Assembly: GCA_963576735.1 (NCBI GenBank) | Contig: OY755171.1 | Coordinates: 2,790,001 to 2,854,000 of the forward strand | Length of the DNA: 64,000 bases | From: Bedellia somnulentella | Taxonomy: Eukaryota > Arthropoda > Insecta > Lepidoptera > Bedelliidae | Direction of reading: 5' to 3' | Part shown: positions 30,955 to 39,929 of the stretch, piece after piece | Numbering within the stretch: position 1 is the first letter of the stretch | How the letters are laid out: every line of letters starts with the position of its first letter | Notes under the pieces: model-generated | The model's input: the letters and a program-made list of their open reading frames with translations, nothing else | What the model was told of the DNA's origin: nothing | Databases searched by the model: none | Made by a program: the position numbers and the translations under genes

Positions 30955-32547
30955 TCATGTGCGCGTTGGGTCCTTGTCGTTTAAAAAATCTTGAACACTG
31001 TAGTAAGATTTCTTTAAAAACATTGCTTTAATTGCCTTTTTAAAAGATGCCACAGGCAATTCCAACAAGTCAGAATGAAGTTTGTTGAACATTTGGAGGG
31101 ATAGTCCCATAAAGGAGTTACTTACTTTATTAAGTCTCCACTTCGGTACGTTAAGTTTGTCCTTATTTCGAGTGTTAACAGTATGCCTATCACTAACTTT
31201 ACTAAATTGACATATATTCTTTTTAGCATACATTAAATTCTCAAATATGTATTGGCAAGGGACAGTTAAAATGCCAATATCTTTAAATTTTTCGCGCAAC
31301 GAATACCTCGACCTCAACATGTAAATAGATCGGATAGCTCGCTTTTGTAAGACGAAAACTTTATGAACATCAGCCGCTTTACCCCATAATAAAATACCGT
31401 ACGACATAATACTATGAAAATAACTGAAATACACAATGCGAGCTGTTTCTACGTCTGCTATTTCTCTAATCTTACGCACGGCATACGCTGCTGAGCTCAG
31501 CCTTTTAGAAAGTGTTAGTATATGGGGTCCCCATTGCAACTTAGAATCGATTATTATCCCTAGGAATTTTGTCTCTTTCACTAATTCTACTTTTTCACTA
31601 TCAATAACAATATTGTTTTCAACTTGCCTAACATTCGGTAAAGTAAATTTAATACATTTAGTTTTTTTGGCATTTAGAACCAGGTTATTTACAGTAAACC
31701 AATGCAATACCAGTGAGATAGCTTTATTTACGTCGTCAAGAGATGTAGAGGATCTCGCTACATTAAATATTAAAGATGTGTCATCTGCAAACATAACTAT
31801 CTCAGAATACTTTTGTACCATAAATGGTAAATCATTAATGTAAATCAGAAACAGTAATGGGCCAAGTATAGAACCTTGAGGAACGCCCATTTCTATTTCC
31901 GATCCTTCCGACGTGGTTCCATTAATATCAACCTTTAAAGTTCTTTTATTAAGATATGATGCCATCAATTTCAGTGCTTGCTTGTCAAAACCGTAATATT
32001 TAAGTTTAATCAACGCTATCTCTTTTTTTACACAATCAAAAGCTTTTGTGAGGTCACAGAATATACCTAACGCATCCCGGGAGTTTTCCCATGAATTAAA
32101 AATATGTTTCATTAGTGACACTCCTGCATCTACAGTAGACCTACCTTTGGTGAAACCATATTGCTCGTCATGGAATATATTATGTTTGTTGAAATAAGAA
32201 AGCATTTGGTTGGACATGATTTTCTCAAAAACTTTACTGAGAACTGGTAAAATAGAAATAGGCCTATAATTGGTAAAGTCCTGACTATCTCCTGATTTAT
32301 GGAGTGGGATGAGCCTACTTAACTTCATGCAGTCTGGAAATTCTCCTATATCTATACATTTATTAAAAAGTATCGTTAAATGTGGAGCGATTATATTTAT
32401 TATTCTGTTTATGACGAAAACTGACATTCCGGTTATGTCTTCGGTTTTTTTAAGACTAATAGTTTTAAAATTTTTAATTATATCATTACTGTCAACATAC
32501 ATGAAAGAAAACTGTGCTGTTGTTTTGGTAACATTTCGTTCCAACAA
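30955..32547 (-). CDS. LINE ORF2, reverse transcriptase part
   Basis: 530 codons in a frame different from the endonuclease part. Motifs: NYRPISILPVLSKVFEKIM, QYGFTKGRSTVDA, motif A IFCDLTKAFDCV, motif B MGVPQGSILGP, motif C VMFADDTSLIF (FADD), and a C-terminal tail ending near 30955. The first codon is TTG, so this is not an independent gene. It joins the upstream frame if one copy of the 10-bp duplication at 32554-32573 is ignored. RT drives target-primed cDNA synthesis. Confidence 0.85.
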   Translation of the reverse strand: MLERNVTKTTAQFSFMYVDSNDIIKNFKTISLKKTEDITGMSVFVINRIINIIAPHLTILFNKCIDIGEFPDCMKLSRLIPLHKSGDSQDFTNYRPISILPVLSKVFEKIMSNQMLSYFNKHNIFHDEQYGFTKGRSTVDAGVSLMKHIFNSWENSRDALGIFCDLTKAFDCVKKEIALIKLKYYGFDKQALKLMASYLNKRTLKVDINGTTSEGSEIEMGVPQGSILGPLLFLIYINDLPFMVQKYSEIVMFADDTSLIFNVARSSTSLDDVNKAISLVLHWFTVNNLVLNAKKTKCIKFTLPNVRQVENNIVIDSEKVELVKETKFLGIIIDSKLQWGPHILTLSKRLSSAAYAVRKIREIADVETARIVYFSYFHSIMSYGILLWGKAADVHKVFVLQKRAIRSIYMLRSRYSLREKFKDIGILTVPCQYIFENLMYAKKNICQFSKVSDRHTVNTRNKDKLNVPKWRLNKVSNSFMGLSLQMFNKLHSDLLELPVASFKKAIKAMFLKKSYYSVQDFLNDKDPTRT

Positions 32548-32548
32548 C

Positions 32549-33826
32549 TCATGACATGAATTTACATGAATTTAATTTCTCAGTTGTCTGAGTGGGGGTA
32601 TTAATAAAATGATTTTCAAAAATGTCAGCAATTTGTGATCTTGAGTGTATCAGTTCATTATCTAATAATAAATTGAGATCATGTGGGGACTTTAGTTTTC
32701 CAGTTTCACTGTTAATTATTTTCCAGACAGTCTTACTCTTGTTAGAAGAATTCTTAATTTTATGTTTTATGCATCTAGATTTAGCTTCACCACAAACTTT
32801 TTTGAAAATTTTTGAATAATTTCTGACATAAATAATAAAATCTTGGTTGAAGTTATAGGACTTTTCTCTATAAATGTTATATAGGTGATCTCTACTTATT
32901 CTAATTCCAGTGGTGGCCCATTCAGCAAAAGAGCATTTTGTATTACACAGTATTACCTTAGTTTTAGAGATTTTGTTAAATTCTGTTTTTAGCTCATTGA
33001 TGAAAGAAAGACAATTCTCTAATGATTCACTGCTTCTCATTGGGGGGCTGATGCTAGACCTAATATTATTTTCAAATAAGCTAAGTTTTTTTTCAGTTAT
33101 CTGTCTACATACTATTGACTTTTTCTTTTCAATGGTAAATTCTAAATTTATAAATTGACCCTTGTGGTCTGAGGTAATGCAATCAAAAAGGAAGTGACCG
33201 GAGTAATCACAATTGCAATAAATATTATCTAAACATGTTGCAGAGGTCGAGGTAATTCGGGTTGGCTCATTAAATACATTTAGAAGATTAAATGATTGAA
33301 AAAATGTTAATATTCTCTCCTTTACTAGACCCTCACCCAACAAGTCAACATTGAAATCCCCACAAACTACAACCTCTCTGGAGCTGCGGGAAGCCATCCC
33401 CAAAGCATCTTCCATCACTGCTTCAAAGATGTCATAGTTACCTTTGGGTGGGCGATATACACACAAAATTATGTACTTGTTCAATTCAATGCATGAGATT
33501 TCTACATGTTGTTCAACAGAGAGTCTACAGATGTCTTTTCTTTCTTTAAATTTAATGTCTACATATAATAGTATCATACTACCCCCACACATTATGGACT
33601 CTCTGTTAAAACAACTGCCCACTGTGTAATTCTTTAAACTAAACTTCATTTGTTCGGCTTTTAACCAGTGTTCTGTTAAACAAAGTATTTTGGCATTGTA
33701 CTTATTAATGAATAACTCTAATTCTAATAGTTTGCAGGAAAGGCTCTGTATGTTCTGATGAACAAGAGAAATGTATGCCTTTTCCTTTGTCTTACTACCT
33801 AGTTTAAAGCTAAATTTGCAGATACA
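32549..33826 (-). CDS. LINE ORF2, APE endonuclease part
   Basis: The frame is open from 33826 (just after TAA at 33827-33829) to a TGA at 32549. It encodes SLVHQNIQSLSCKLLE, then LCLTEHWLKAEQ, YRPPKGNYD, VVCGDFNVDLLG and ITSDHKGQFI, the core APE-type endonuclease motifs. The first in-frame ATG (33647-33649) lies downstream of the N-Q-N and T-E-H-W motifs, so AUG initiation would lose catalytic residues. The frame overlaps the end of ORF1 by 28 nt. It stops early because of the 10-bp duplication. Confidence 0.85.
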   Translation of the reverse strand, partial: CICKFSFKLGSKTKEKAYISLVHQNIQSLSCKLLELELFINKYNAKILCLTEHWLKAEQMKFSLKNYTVGSCFNRESIMCGGSMILLYVDIKFKERKDICRLSVEQHVEISCIELNKYIILCVYRPPKGNYDIFEAVMEDALGMASRSSREVVVCGDFNVDLLGEGLVKERILTFFQSFNLLNVFNEPTRITSTSATCLDNIYCNCDYSGHFLFDCITSDHKGQFINLEFTIEKKKSIVCRQITEKKLSLFENNIRSSISPPMRSSESLENCLSFINELKTEFNKISKTKVILCNTKCSFAEWATTGIRISRDHLYNIYREKSYNFNQDFIIYVRNYSKIFKKVCGEAKSRCIKHKIKNSSNKSKTVWKIINSETGKLKSPHDLNLLLDNELIHSRSQIADIFENHFINTPTQTTEKLNSCKFMS

Positions 33827-35286
33827 TTAGTACATGTACTAATAACTGCATCCAAGTCAGTTGAAATAGTTATGTTATTCAAATTAATAACATTGTTGTA
33901 AATAATATTACTAGCTAGTAACATAGCTAGACGTTTTTTAGAATGTTCAGGTACTTTCAAGGTACTTTTAGTCAAAAATGGTTTCTTAATATAGTTATTT
34001 ATATTAAAATGAAAATTTTTTTGCCTATATCCCAAGGTCAAATTATATAGTAACATATTTAATTTATAAATCCTAGTATTAACCTTATAGCTAAGATGCT
34101 TGGAATATAGGAAGTCACTTATAATTATTTTTCTGACATTTAAATTAACCAACTTGTCAAATGATTTCTTCAAGTTACTTGGTTTAACCATGTTACTTGA
34201 ACCAATTAAAATAACCAAAGTAGTGTTGGAGTCATATTGTGCTTTTAAAACAGAATTTATTATTTGTGAGTAACTTGCTCCGGGCATACAAGTATTTAAG
34301 ATACATTGGTCTAATTCTTTGTTTAAATGATGGCCAATGTTAACACCAAGAGAATCGGAGAAGACTAAAGTCCTCTGAGTCGACACACCTCTATTGTAAG
34401 CAAAAGTGGGCTGAACCATATTATTTCTATTTTCAGGGGATACATCATTTATGACAGTACTTACGCTTTCACACTTATTGCAAAACCCAGAAAGTGTTTC
34501 TACTGTTTTGATATTTTCATTACTTAATTCTATGATTTCTTCTAAACCTTCTATGTAGCTTTGCATCTCTAAGTGGCTGTTATGATACTTTAATGTAATA
34601 TCTTGAAGAGATTTTTCCAATTCTATAATCCTATTACTATCATGGCTAAGTTTAACTTTATTATTGTCTAGAGAAAGTTCATAATCACTACATAGTTTGC
34701 CTAGCCTATTTATCTTGAATTTCATCTCATGATGTTGACTACACCTTAGTTTATTAAGTTTTTTTACATGATTTCTTACAATTCTTTTAAGTTTAAGGTA
34801 TTTCTTTAACTTTTTTGAACCTTTTATGTTAACAATAGGTAGGTGTTTTTTTTCTTTTACCGGAGTAGTTAAGTCTATAGTTGGCATATGAATAACGCTA
34901 TCGTACATTTGCTGTAGCATAATTGAGTTCTCCTCAGATTTGTTACTCCTTAGTGTATGAAGTTCCAATTCAGCTCCTGCCAGTTGTGCTTTTAACAATT
35001 GTATCTCTTGAAGTGCTGCTTCATGAAAATCATAACTATCTTGGTGCAAACTAACATCTCTTTGCAGGGCCATCCTTTGGGCTATGCTATCTTGTAGCTC
35101 TGCGTCCATATCAACAAGTTGTTTCCTTAAACAAGAATTGGTTTTAATAATATTGTTAATTTCTTGCTCACTATCCTCGCGTTCCTCTAACAATTTAATG
35201 ATATTTTCTTTTGATTTTTTTAATTCTAAAAGGGCTGAATTTAACTTCTTTTCTAAATTACTAATAGTTTCACTGCGAGTATGCAT
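33799..35286 (-). CDS. LINE ORF1: coiled coil plus SGNH/GDSL-like domain
   Basis: 495 residues, ATG start. Residues 1-130 and about 200-270 form long heptad-rich coiled coils (ETISNLEKKLNSALLELKK). Between them is a basic stretch (KGSKKLKKYLKLKRIVRNHV). Residues about 320-495 look like an SGNH/GDSL hydrolase-fold domain: a FSDSLGVNIG block I with the nucleophile-type Ser, PGASYSQI (block II-like Gly) and VILIGSSNM (block III-like). The classical C-terminal D-x-x-H block is not evident, so enzymatic activity is uncertain. Esterase-type ORF1 proteins are known from CR1-group LINEs, where trimeric coiled coils aid RNP assembly. Confidence 0.8.
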   Translation of the reverse strand: MHTRSETISNLEKKLNSALLELKKSKENIIKLLEEREDSEQEINNIIKTNSCLRKQLVDMDAELQDSIAQRMALQRDVSLHQDSYDFHEAALQEIQLLKAQLAGAELELHTLRSNKSEENSIMLQQMYDSVIHMPTIDLTTPVKEKKHLPIVNIKGSKKLKKYLKLKRIVRNHVKKLNKLRCSQHHEMKFKINRLGKLCSDYELSLDNNKVKLSHDSNRIIELEKSLQDITLKYHNSHLEMQSYIEGLEEIIELSNENIKTVETLSGFCNKCESVSTVINDVSPENRNNMVQPTFAYNRGVSTQRTLVFSDSLGVNIGHHLNKELDQCILNTCMPGASYSQIINSVLKAQYDSNTTLVILIGSSNMVKPSNLKKSFDKLVNLNVRKIIISDFLYSKHLSYKVNTRIYKLNMLLYNLTLGYRQKNFHFNINNYIKKPFLTKSTLKVPEHSKKRLAMLLASNIIYNNVINLNNITISTDLDAVISTCTNVSANLALN

Positions 35287-35432
35287 TTTAACTATTTCTG
35301 AGCTAATGGTACTTGATATTGTGTAACTAGGTTTTATTTACTAGATAACTTATTGACAAATTTAAGGTTATATTTTATGATAAGAGTATATCTAGGAAAA
35401 TATAAGTAGATAAGAAGTGATGTGATTTGATT

Positions 35433-35642
35433 GTTTCGGTCTTTTCTCCGTGTGGTGCAGCGATACCGTCCTCCATGGCACTCAGCCACGGTACCAGTGC
35501 TTCGGTAACGTGGCCAAAGTCGACTGATAACACTCTGACTTGTATTAAGAGCTAAAGCCACAGTACCTTGCCGGGAACCAGCTTCTATCATTCCCACGGC
35601 TCTGAGCATTTCTTCCCGGTTTAAACGACGTCGCCGCTCCAT
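35433..35642 (-). pseudogene. Tc1/mariner transposase N-terminal HTH fragment (also in units 2 and 3)
   Basis: About 70 codons: LNREEMLRAVGMIEAGSRQG, then VALALNTSQSVISRLWPRYR and a GRYRCTTRRKDR stretch. This is the first helix-turn-helix plus the GRPR-like linker of Tc1-family transposases. The catalytic domain is absent. Identical copies lie at 40450-40659 and 45467-45676. It is not joined to the Tc1 pseudogene at 29581-30560, which lacks exactly this part but is 5 kb away. Confidence 0.75.
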
Positions 35643-35734
35643 AATAACGTTGGTTTTAATCAGTAGTAGGGAAACAGTAGCACTAATAATGTTACAATAT
35701 TCGGAACCAAAGCTTCGCTCTTATTATATTGTTC

Positions 35735-35815
35735 GCCGTTTGATCACCATATTTTCCTAAAACTCTTTCACAGCCGTATTGTGACACAAGAACCCAACCA
35801 TAATCAAACATAATG
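35735..35815 (-). repeat. RTE endonuclease scrap (in each tandem unit)
   Basis: Matches 27545-27620 of the RTE LINE (TTTGATCACCA, TTTCCTAAAACTCTTTC). Copies at +5,017 and +10,034. Confidence 0.65.
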
Positions 35816-35959
35816 CATAAACAAAAACATGCTCCTTCCACACCCATTCATTGTAATGAAACGGGCTCAATGGCCCTTTTGCACCCCTCGAGGAAAGCGT
35901 GAAAAGAGTGGCGGGCTACATCGATCGCCGCCACCGTTTTAAGCGAGCCAAGCGAGTGT

Positions 35960-36180
35960 AGCAAAGCTCCATTTACCCCCGACTTTTGTATTAGGATTGT
36001 CATAGAATTCCTCCTAAACGGTTGATCCGATCACAGTCACTTTGCACGATGGTTCAAGATATCAAGGACAAGGTTTTAACGAAGAGAAAATTTGATATAT
36101 GTTACCATATAGGAATAATCACCCTTGAAAGTTTCCCATGTTAGTCCATGGGATGAGTGTAAACACAACTCGCACGCGTT
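35960..36180. repeat. Diverged family G repeat (in each tandem unit)
   Basis: Shares GCTCCATTTACCCCCGACTT, TTTGCACGATGG and AGGAATAATCACC with 18128-18790 and 51360-51905. Confidence 0.6.
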
Positions 36181-36817
36181 TAAAGAATTTTTCATTGTTC
36201 CAATGCAGCGAAGCTACGCTCTATTTTGTTTCACATCACAATTTTTTGTCGCTATTCCTCGTGTTCAGCTCTGTTTTATTTATTTTTTATATTGGAAAAT
36301 ATACACGAGATTTTGTTCTTTAATTCGGTACCGGTAACATTATTTTAAACCAAGTAATACGTCAAAAAATCTGATTATTTTTTCTTCATAGAATTCCATT
36401 ATAACTAAATCAAAATTACATTAATTTTTTCCATAGACTGATTGATTATCAAACAAAGATTTCTAGGTCTCAATTTCAAAAATTGAGCACTAATGGGGTA
36501 AAAAGTTTGTTTGTAATTTATTCACTTGGGCAATAGGAAATATTAATGATTAAAGTGTTCAATGACATCGACGTCGACGTGGATGCGGGCGCAAAGCAAG
36601 TATATAATTTTAGAGGACCGCCACAGCCCTTCACGGAATTTTCAAATATCTAAGATTTCTTAGTCACTGTTTATATTCTTTTAAAGTTGTGCAATTCTAT
36701 TCATGAAACAATAATTACAATTGGTTGAGTGGTTTCGGAGCCTATTCAAAACAAATATATTAAATTTGCAGGTTTCCGCTTAATCATATTAGTATTGACA
36801 TAGGTTGTGTTTTCTGT

Positions 36818-36999
36818 ATGTATATGTTACAGCCAAAATAATAAATCTGGATATTATATATACTGTCTAGCCATTATGTATAATATCAGCTCAATATAGA
36901 CATATCACTTTGTCACTTTGTCTATATCGAGCTTATATTATACAATATAGACAGTATATATAATATCCAGATTTATTATTTTGGCTGTAACATATACAT
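36818..36999. mobile_element. 182-bp hairpin MITE (in each tandem unit)
   Basis: Arms starting ATGTATATGTTACAGCC pair over about 55 bp with 36945-36999. An inner inverted repeat (ATATAGACA / TGTCTATAT) extends the stem. Copies at 41835-42016 and 46852-47033. Confidence 0.8.
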
Positions 37000-37259
37000 T
37001 ATTAGTTATAATGGAATGACACAAAATTAAGCACATTAACTAGCTATTTTATATAATATTTTATTTTCGAAGTTTTGGATAATGCATTAAAACAAATAGA
37101 TATTTGGGATCCATATTGGCTCACATAAAATATTGAATCATATTTGTTGTCTTTCTAACGATAATTCATAATAATCACTCTTCATAATTTTATTTGTCAT
37201 TTAAGGTGCTCGCTCCGCTGCGCTTCGCTCGCTCGTTTTATACATAACCTAACCTAAAC

Positions 37260-38034
37260 TTTTTTTTTTGTCGTGCGGAAATCCTCCGGAAATCCGGCGG
37301 ACCCATGAGGACTCTTACCGACTAAAACCCCACGGTGGCCATCTTCGGTGCTTTGATGCGGGATTGGTGAAAACGCCCGTGGCAGTCTACCTCCAATCCC
37401 GCGCACTACGCCTCTCGGCATCCATCTCGGGAGACTTGAACTCCTCCACTCCCCATTGTGCTTCCTCAGCGCCGCAGACGTTTGGGCCACAAGTTCCAAA
37501 CGCCCGCTCCCCTTGAGGTTCTCCTTGCGGAGTAGCAGACTGCAACCCGCCGATCGCAGCCCACCACCTCACGGATTTTTAACGAGGTTTTGACCTCGGA
37601 TTTTTGCGGAATTTTTACTCCTCTTCCGATTTCTTATTCTTCCGGTCAAGTCTACACCACGGCAAGACCCTCGGCCCTGGAAGTGCAATACTGCCAGGGT
37701 TACGAGTTCCCCTCCCTCTTGCTCCCGCTCCCTCTCTACACCTCGAAAGGAAACGGGAGCAGCCCACCCCTTGATTTTTAACGAGGTTTTCTGCTCCGAT
37801 TTTTTATAGAGGTTGACTCCTCGCGACCCGCCGGTGAAGGCAAAGCCCTCGGTCCCAGCAACAGCGAACTGCTGCTGGGGTTCCGATTTGCGTCGCATCC
37901 CCTGTCCCCCTCTCCTAATGAGAGGGATACTGGGAGCGACGATACCTCGGTGCATTAGCTTCACCCCGGGTGGTGGCCGACCCGAGGCTACTAAGCCCCC
38001 ACGCCACGACAAGGCTGCACCGTGTGGGGGAACC
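37260..38034 (-). mobile_element. GC-rich poly(A) element, dimer copy 1
   Basis: Minus-strand element. The plus strand begins with poly(T) (37260-37269) then GTCGTGCGGAAATCC and ends GTGTGGGGGAACC. It contains GACTCTTACCGACTAAAACC, shared with 21638-21830. The internal ACGAGGTTTT / ATTTTTTATAGAGGTT blocks are repeated. The open frames here have simple composition and no domain I recognise. Repeats at +5,017 and +10,034. Confidence 0.75.
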
Positions 38035-38850
38035 TTTTTTTTTTTTTTTGTCGTGGGGAAATCCTCATGGATCCGACGTCACCCGGCGGGGTGACGAAGG
38101 TATGTCGGACTCTTACCGACTAAAACCCCACGGTGGCCATCTTCGGTGCTTTGATGCGGGATTGGTGGGAACGCCCGTGGCAGTCTACCTCCAATCCCGC
38201 GCACCACGCCTCTCGGCGTCCATCTCGGGGGACATGAAGTCCCCCACTCCCCTCTGTGCTTCCTCAGCACCGCAGACGTTTGGGCCACAAGTTCCAAACG
38301 CCCGCCCCCTCGAGGTTCTCCTTGCGGAGTAGCAGACTGCAACCCGCCGGTCGCAGCCCACCACCTCACGGATTTTTTAACGAGGTTTTGTCCTCAGATT
38401 TTTGCGGAAGGTTTACTCCTCTTCCGATTTTTTATAGAGGTTTACTCCTCGCGGTCAAGCCTACACCTCGGCAAGACCCTCGGCCCTGGTAGTGCAATAC
38501 TGCCAGGGTTACGAGTTCCTCTCTTGCTCCCGTTCCCTCTCTACACCTCGAAAGGAAAACGGGAGCAACCCACCCCATGATTTTTAACGAGGTTTTCTCC
38601 TCCGATTTTTTATAGAGGTTGACTCCTCGCGACCTGCCAGTGACGGCAAGGCCCTCGGTCCCAGCAACAGCGGCTACAACTGTTGCTAGGCTTACGATTT
38701 GCGTCGCTTCCCCTGTCCCCTCTCCTACTAAGAGGGATACTGAGAGCGACGCCACCTCGGTGCATTAGCTTCACCCCGGGTGGCTAGTCCGGGGCTACTG
38801 AGCCCCCACGCCACGACAAGGCTGCACCGTGTGGGGGGTGTGGGGGAACC
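38035..38850 (-). mobile_element. GC-rich poly(A) element, dimer copy 2
   Basis: Head-to-tail with copy 1, similar over nearly the whole length, with its own 15-bp poly(T) (38035-38049). The pair is flanked by AACCTAACCTAA at 37246-37257 and 38848-38859. That is TTAGG-type sequence and acts as a 12-bp direct repeat. An R1-clade-like 3' UTR or non-autonomous derivative is suspected. Confidence 0.75.
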
Positions 38851-39542
38851 TAACCTAACTACATGTAACCTAACTTTTCTTCGCCTGCAGGGGGCTTTCT
38901 TGCAATAAGACTATTTTACATAGAAACGTTTTTTATTTCATTGTCAGCTAGACCGTACTATTGGTTTGGCTAACTATGACACGCTTTTATGAATAAAGTC
39001 CAGATAAAGTGATTAATTTATTACTTTGTCTATTGAATTTGGCATTTTAATTCATAATGACCAGTCATTATGTATAATATCTATTTAATCACTATGACTG
39101 TAACATCGACACAACACATAACATACATCCTATAGCTGCGAGCATGGTCATGGATATAATGTAAGGCTTTGTTTAATTATTTACGTCAGATTGTATTGAT
39201 ATAAATAAAAACAAAATTGCCGAATTATCTAGTGAAAGAAGAATTGGTGCTGCGACCGGTTCTCGTGAGTAAAATCTCCTTATTTTTTTATTTATTTCTT
39301 TGAGAAACAAACGGTACACAATATTTCAAGCAACAGAAATATATAGAGAAGTTCTAGAGCTATAAAGTTTCTACCAATAGTTACATAAATTAATAATATA
39401 GAATTAAGCTATTTTAAGGACTTATAAAATTTGAATAATTGTGTTTTTTCCAATTGTAGCATTTTAAATAATGAGCTATCATATAGTGACAGTTAGAATA
39501 ATTATTTATTTATTTGGATAAACAACAGCGATATGCTATATT

Positions 39543-39923
39543 AATCTTAAATATACATACATACATACATATACTCACGGCTATAATAGGCATGATGACA
39601 AATTTTGAGAAACTATTCTATAATATTTGGAAATATATATTAATTATAATAAACATAATATTTCTGCGGAAAATTTAGGTTTAGTATTTAAAAAATATTT
39701 TTTAATTCATAAATTTAAAATTTGCACCAAAACGCGTCCAAGTGTCATGGCGTCGCTTGCTTACGTCACTAAAGAGAACAAGGAACATTGTGACCATTTG
39801 TGGCAGATTTCTGCCATTTTGGCAGATTTGGACCCAAAATTTAAGCTGTGGCATATTATGCTGACGATTTCAAAATGTGGCAGATTTTGGCAGATATCAA
39901 AGGTTTTAATAAAATCATGCTAA
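39543..39923. repeat. SINE-V tail plus truncated left arm of the 920-bp MITE (units 1 and 2)
   Basis: (CATA)n then TATACTCACGGCTATA is the family V end (39543-39585). The next base starts the MITE (ATAGGCATGATGACAA). In units 1 and 2 the MITE stops at 39923 and 44940; the whole element is only present after unit 3. Confidence 0.85.
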
Positions 39924-39929
39924 GCTAAG

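Larger units (their letters stand above)
30578..35290 (-). mobile_element. Nearly full-length LINE with SGNH-type ORF1
   Basis: Two-ORF LINE on the minus strand ending in a (TTTTTGAC)n tail, about 3 units at 30579-30602. Octamer-like tails are typical of CR1-group elements. ORF1 is intact; ORF2 is broken once by a 10-bp tandem duplication. The 5' UTR boundary is unclear, near 35290-35330. The first 375 bp of ORF1 are also present in tandem units 2 and 3. Confidence 0.85.
34913..39929. repeat. Tandem unit 1 of 3 (5,017 bp)
   Basis: The first unit, contiguous with the complete LINE on its left. It contains the LINE ORF1 5' part (34913-35286), a Tc1 HTH fragment, an RTE endonuclease scrap, a family G relative, a hairpin, a dimer of GC-rich poly(A) elements, and the left arm of a MITE. 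It ends CATGCTAA at 39923 plus six filler bases GCTAAG before unit 2. Confidence 0.97.

Noticed and set aside
37254..38755. Several 60-150 codon ORFs in the GC-rich dimer (and in units 2 and 3)
   Set aside because: They overlap on both strands, have Pro/Arg/Ser-rich simple composition, are not conserved in frame between the two dimer copies, and match the poly(A) element non-coding pattern.
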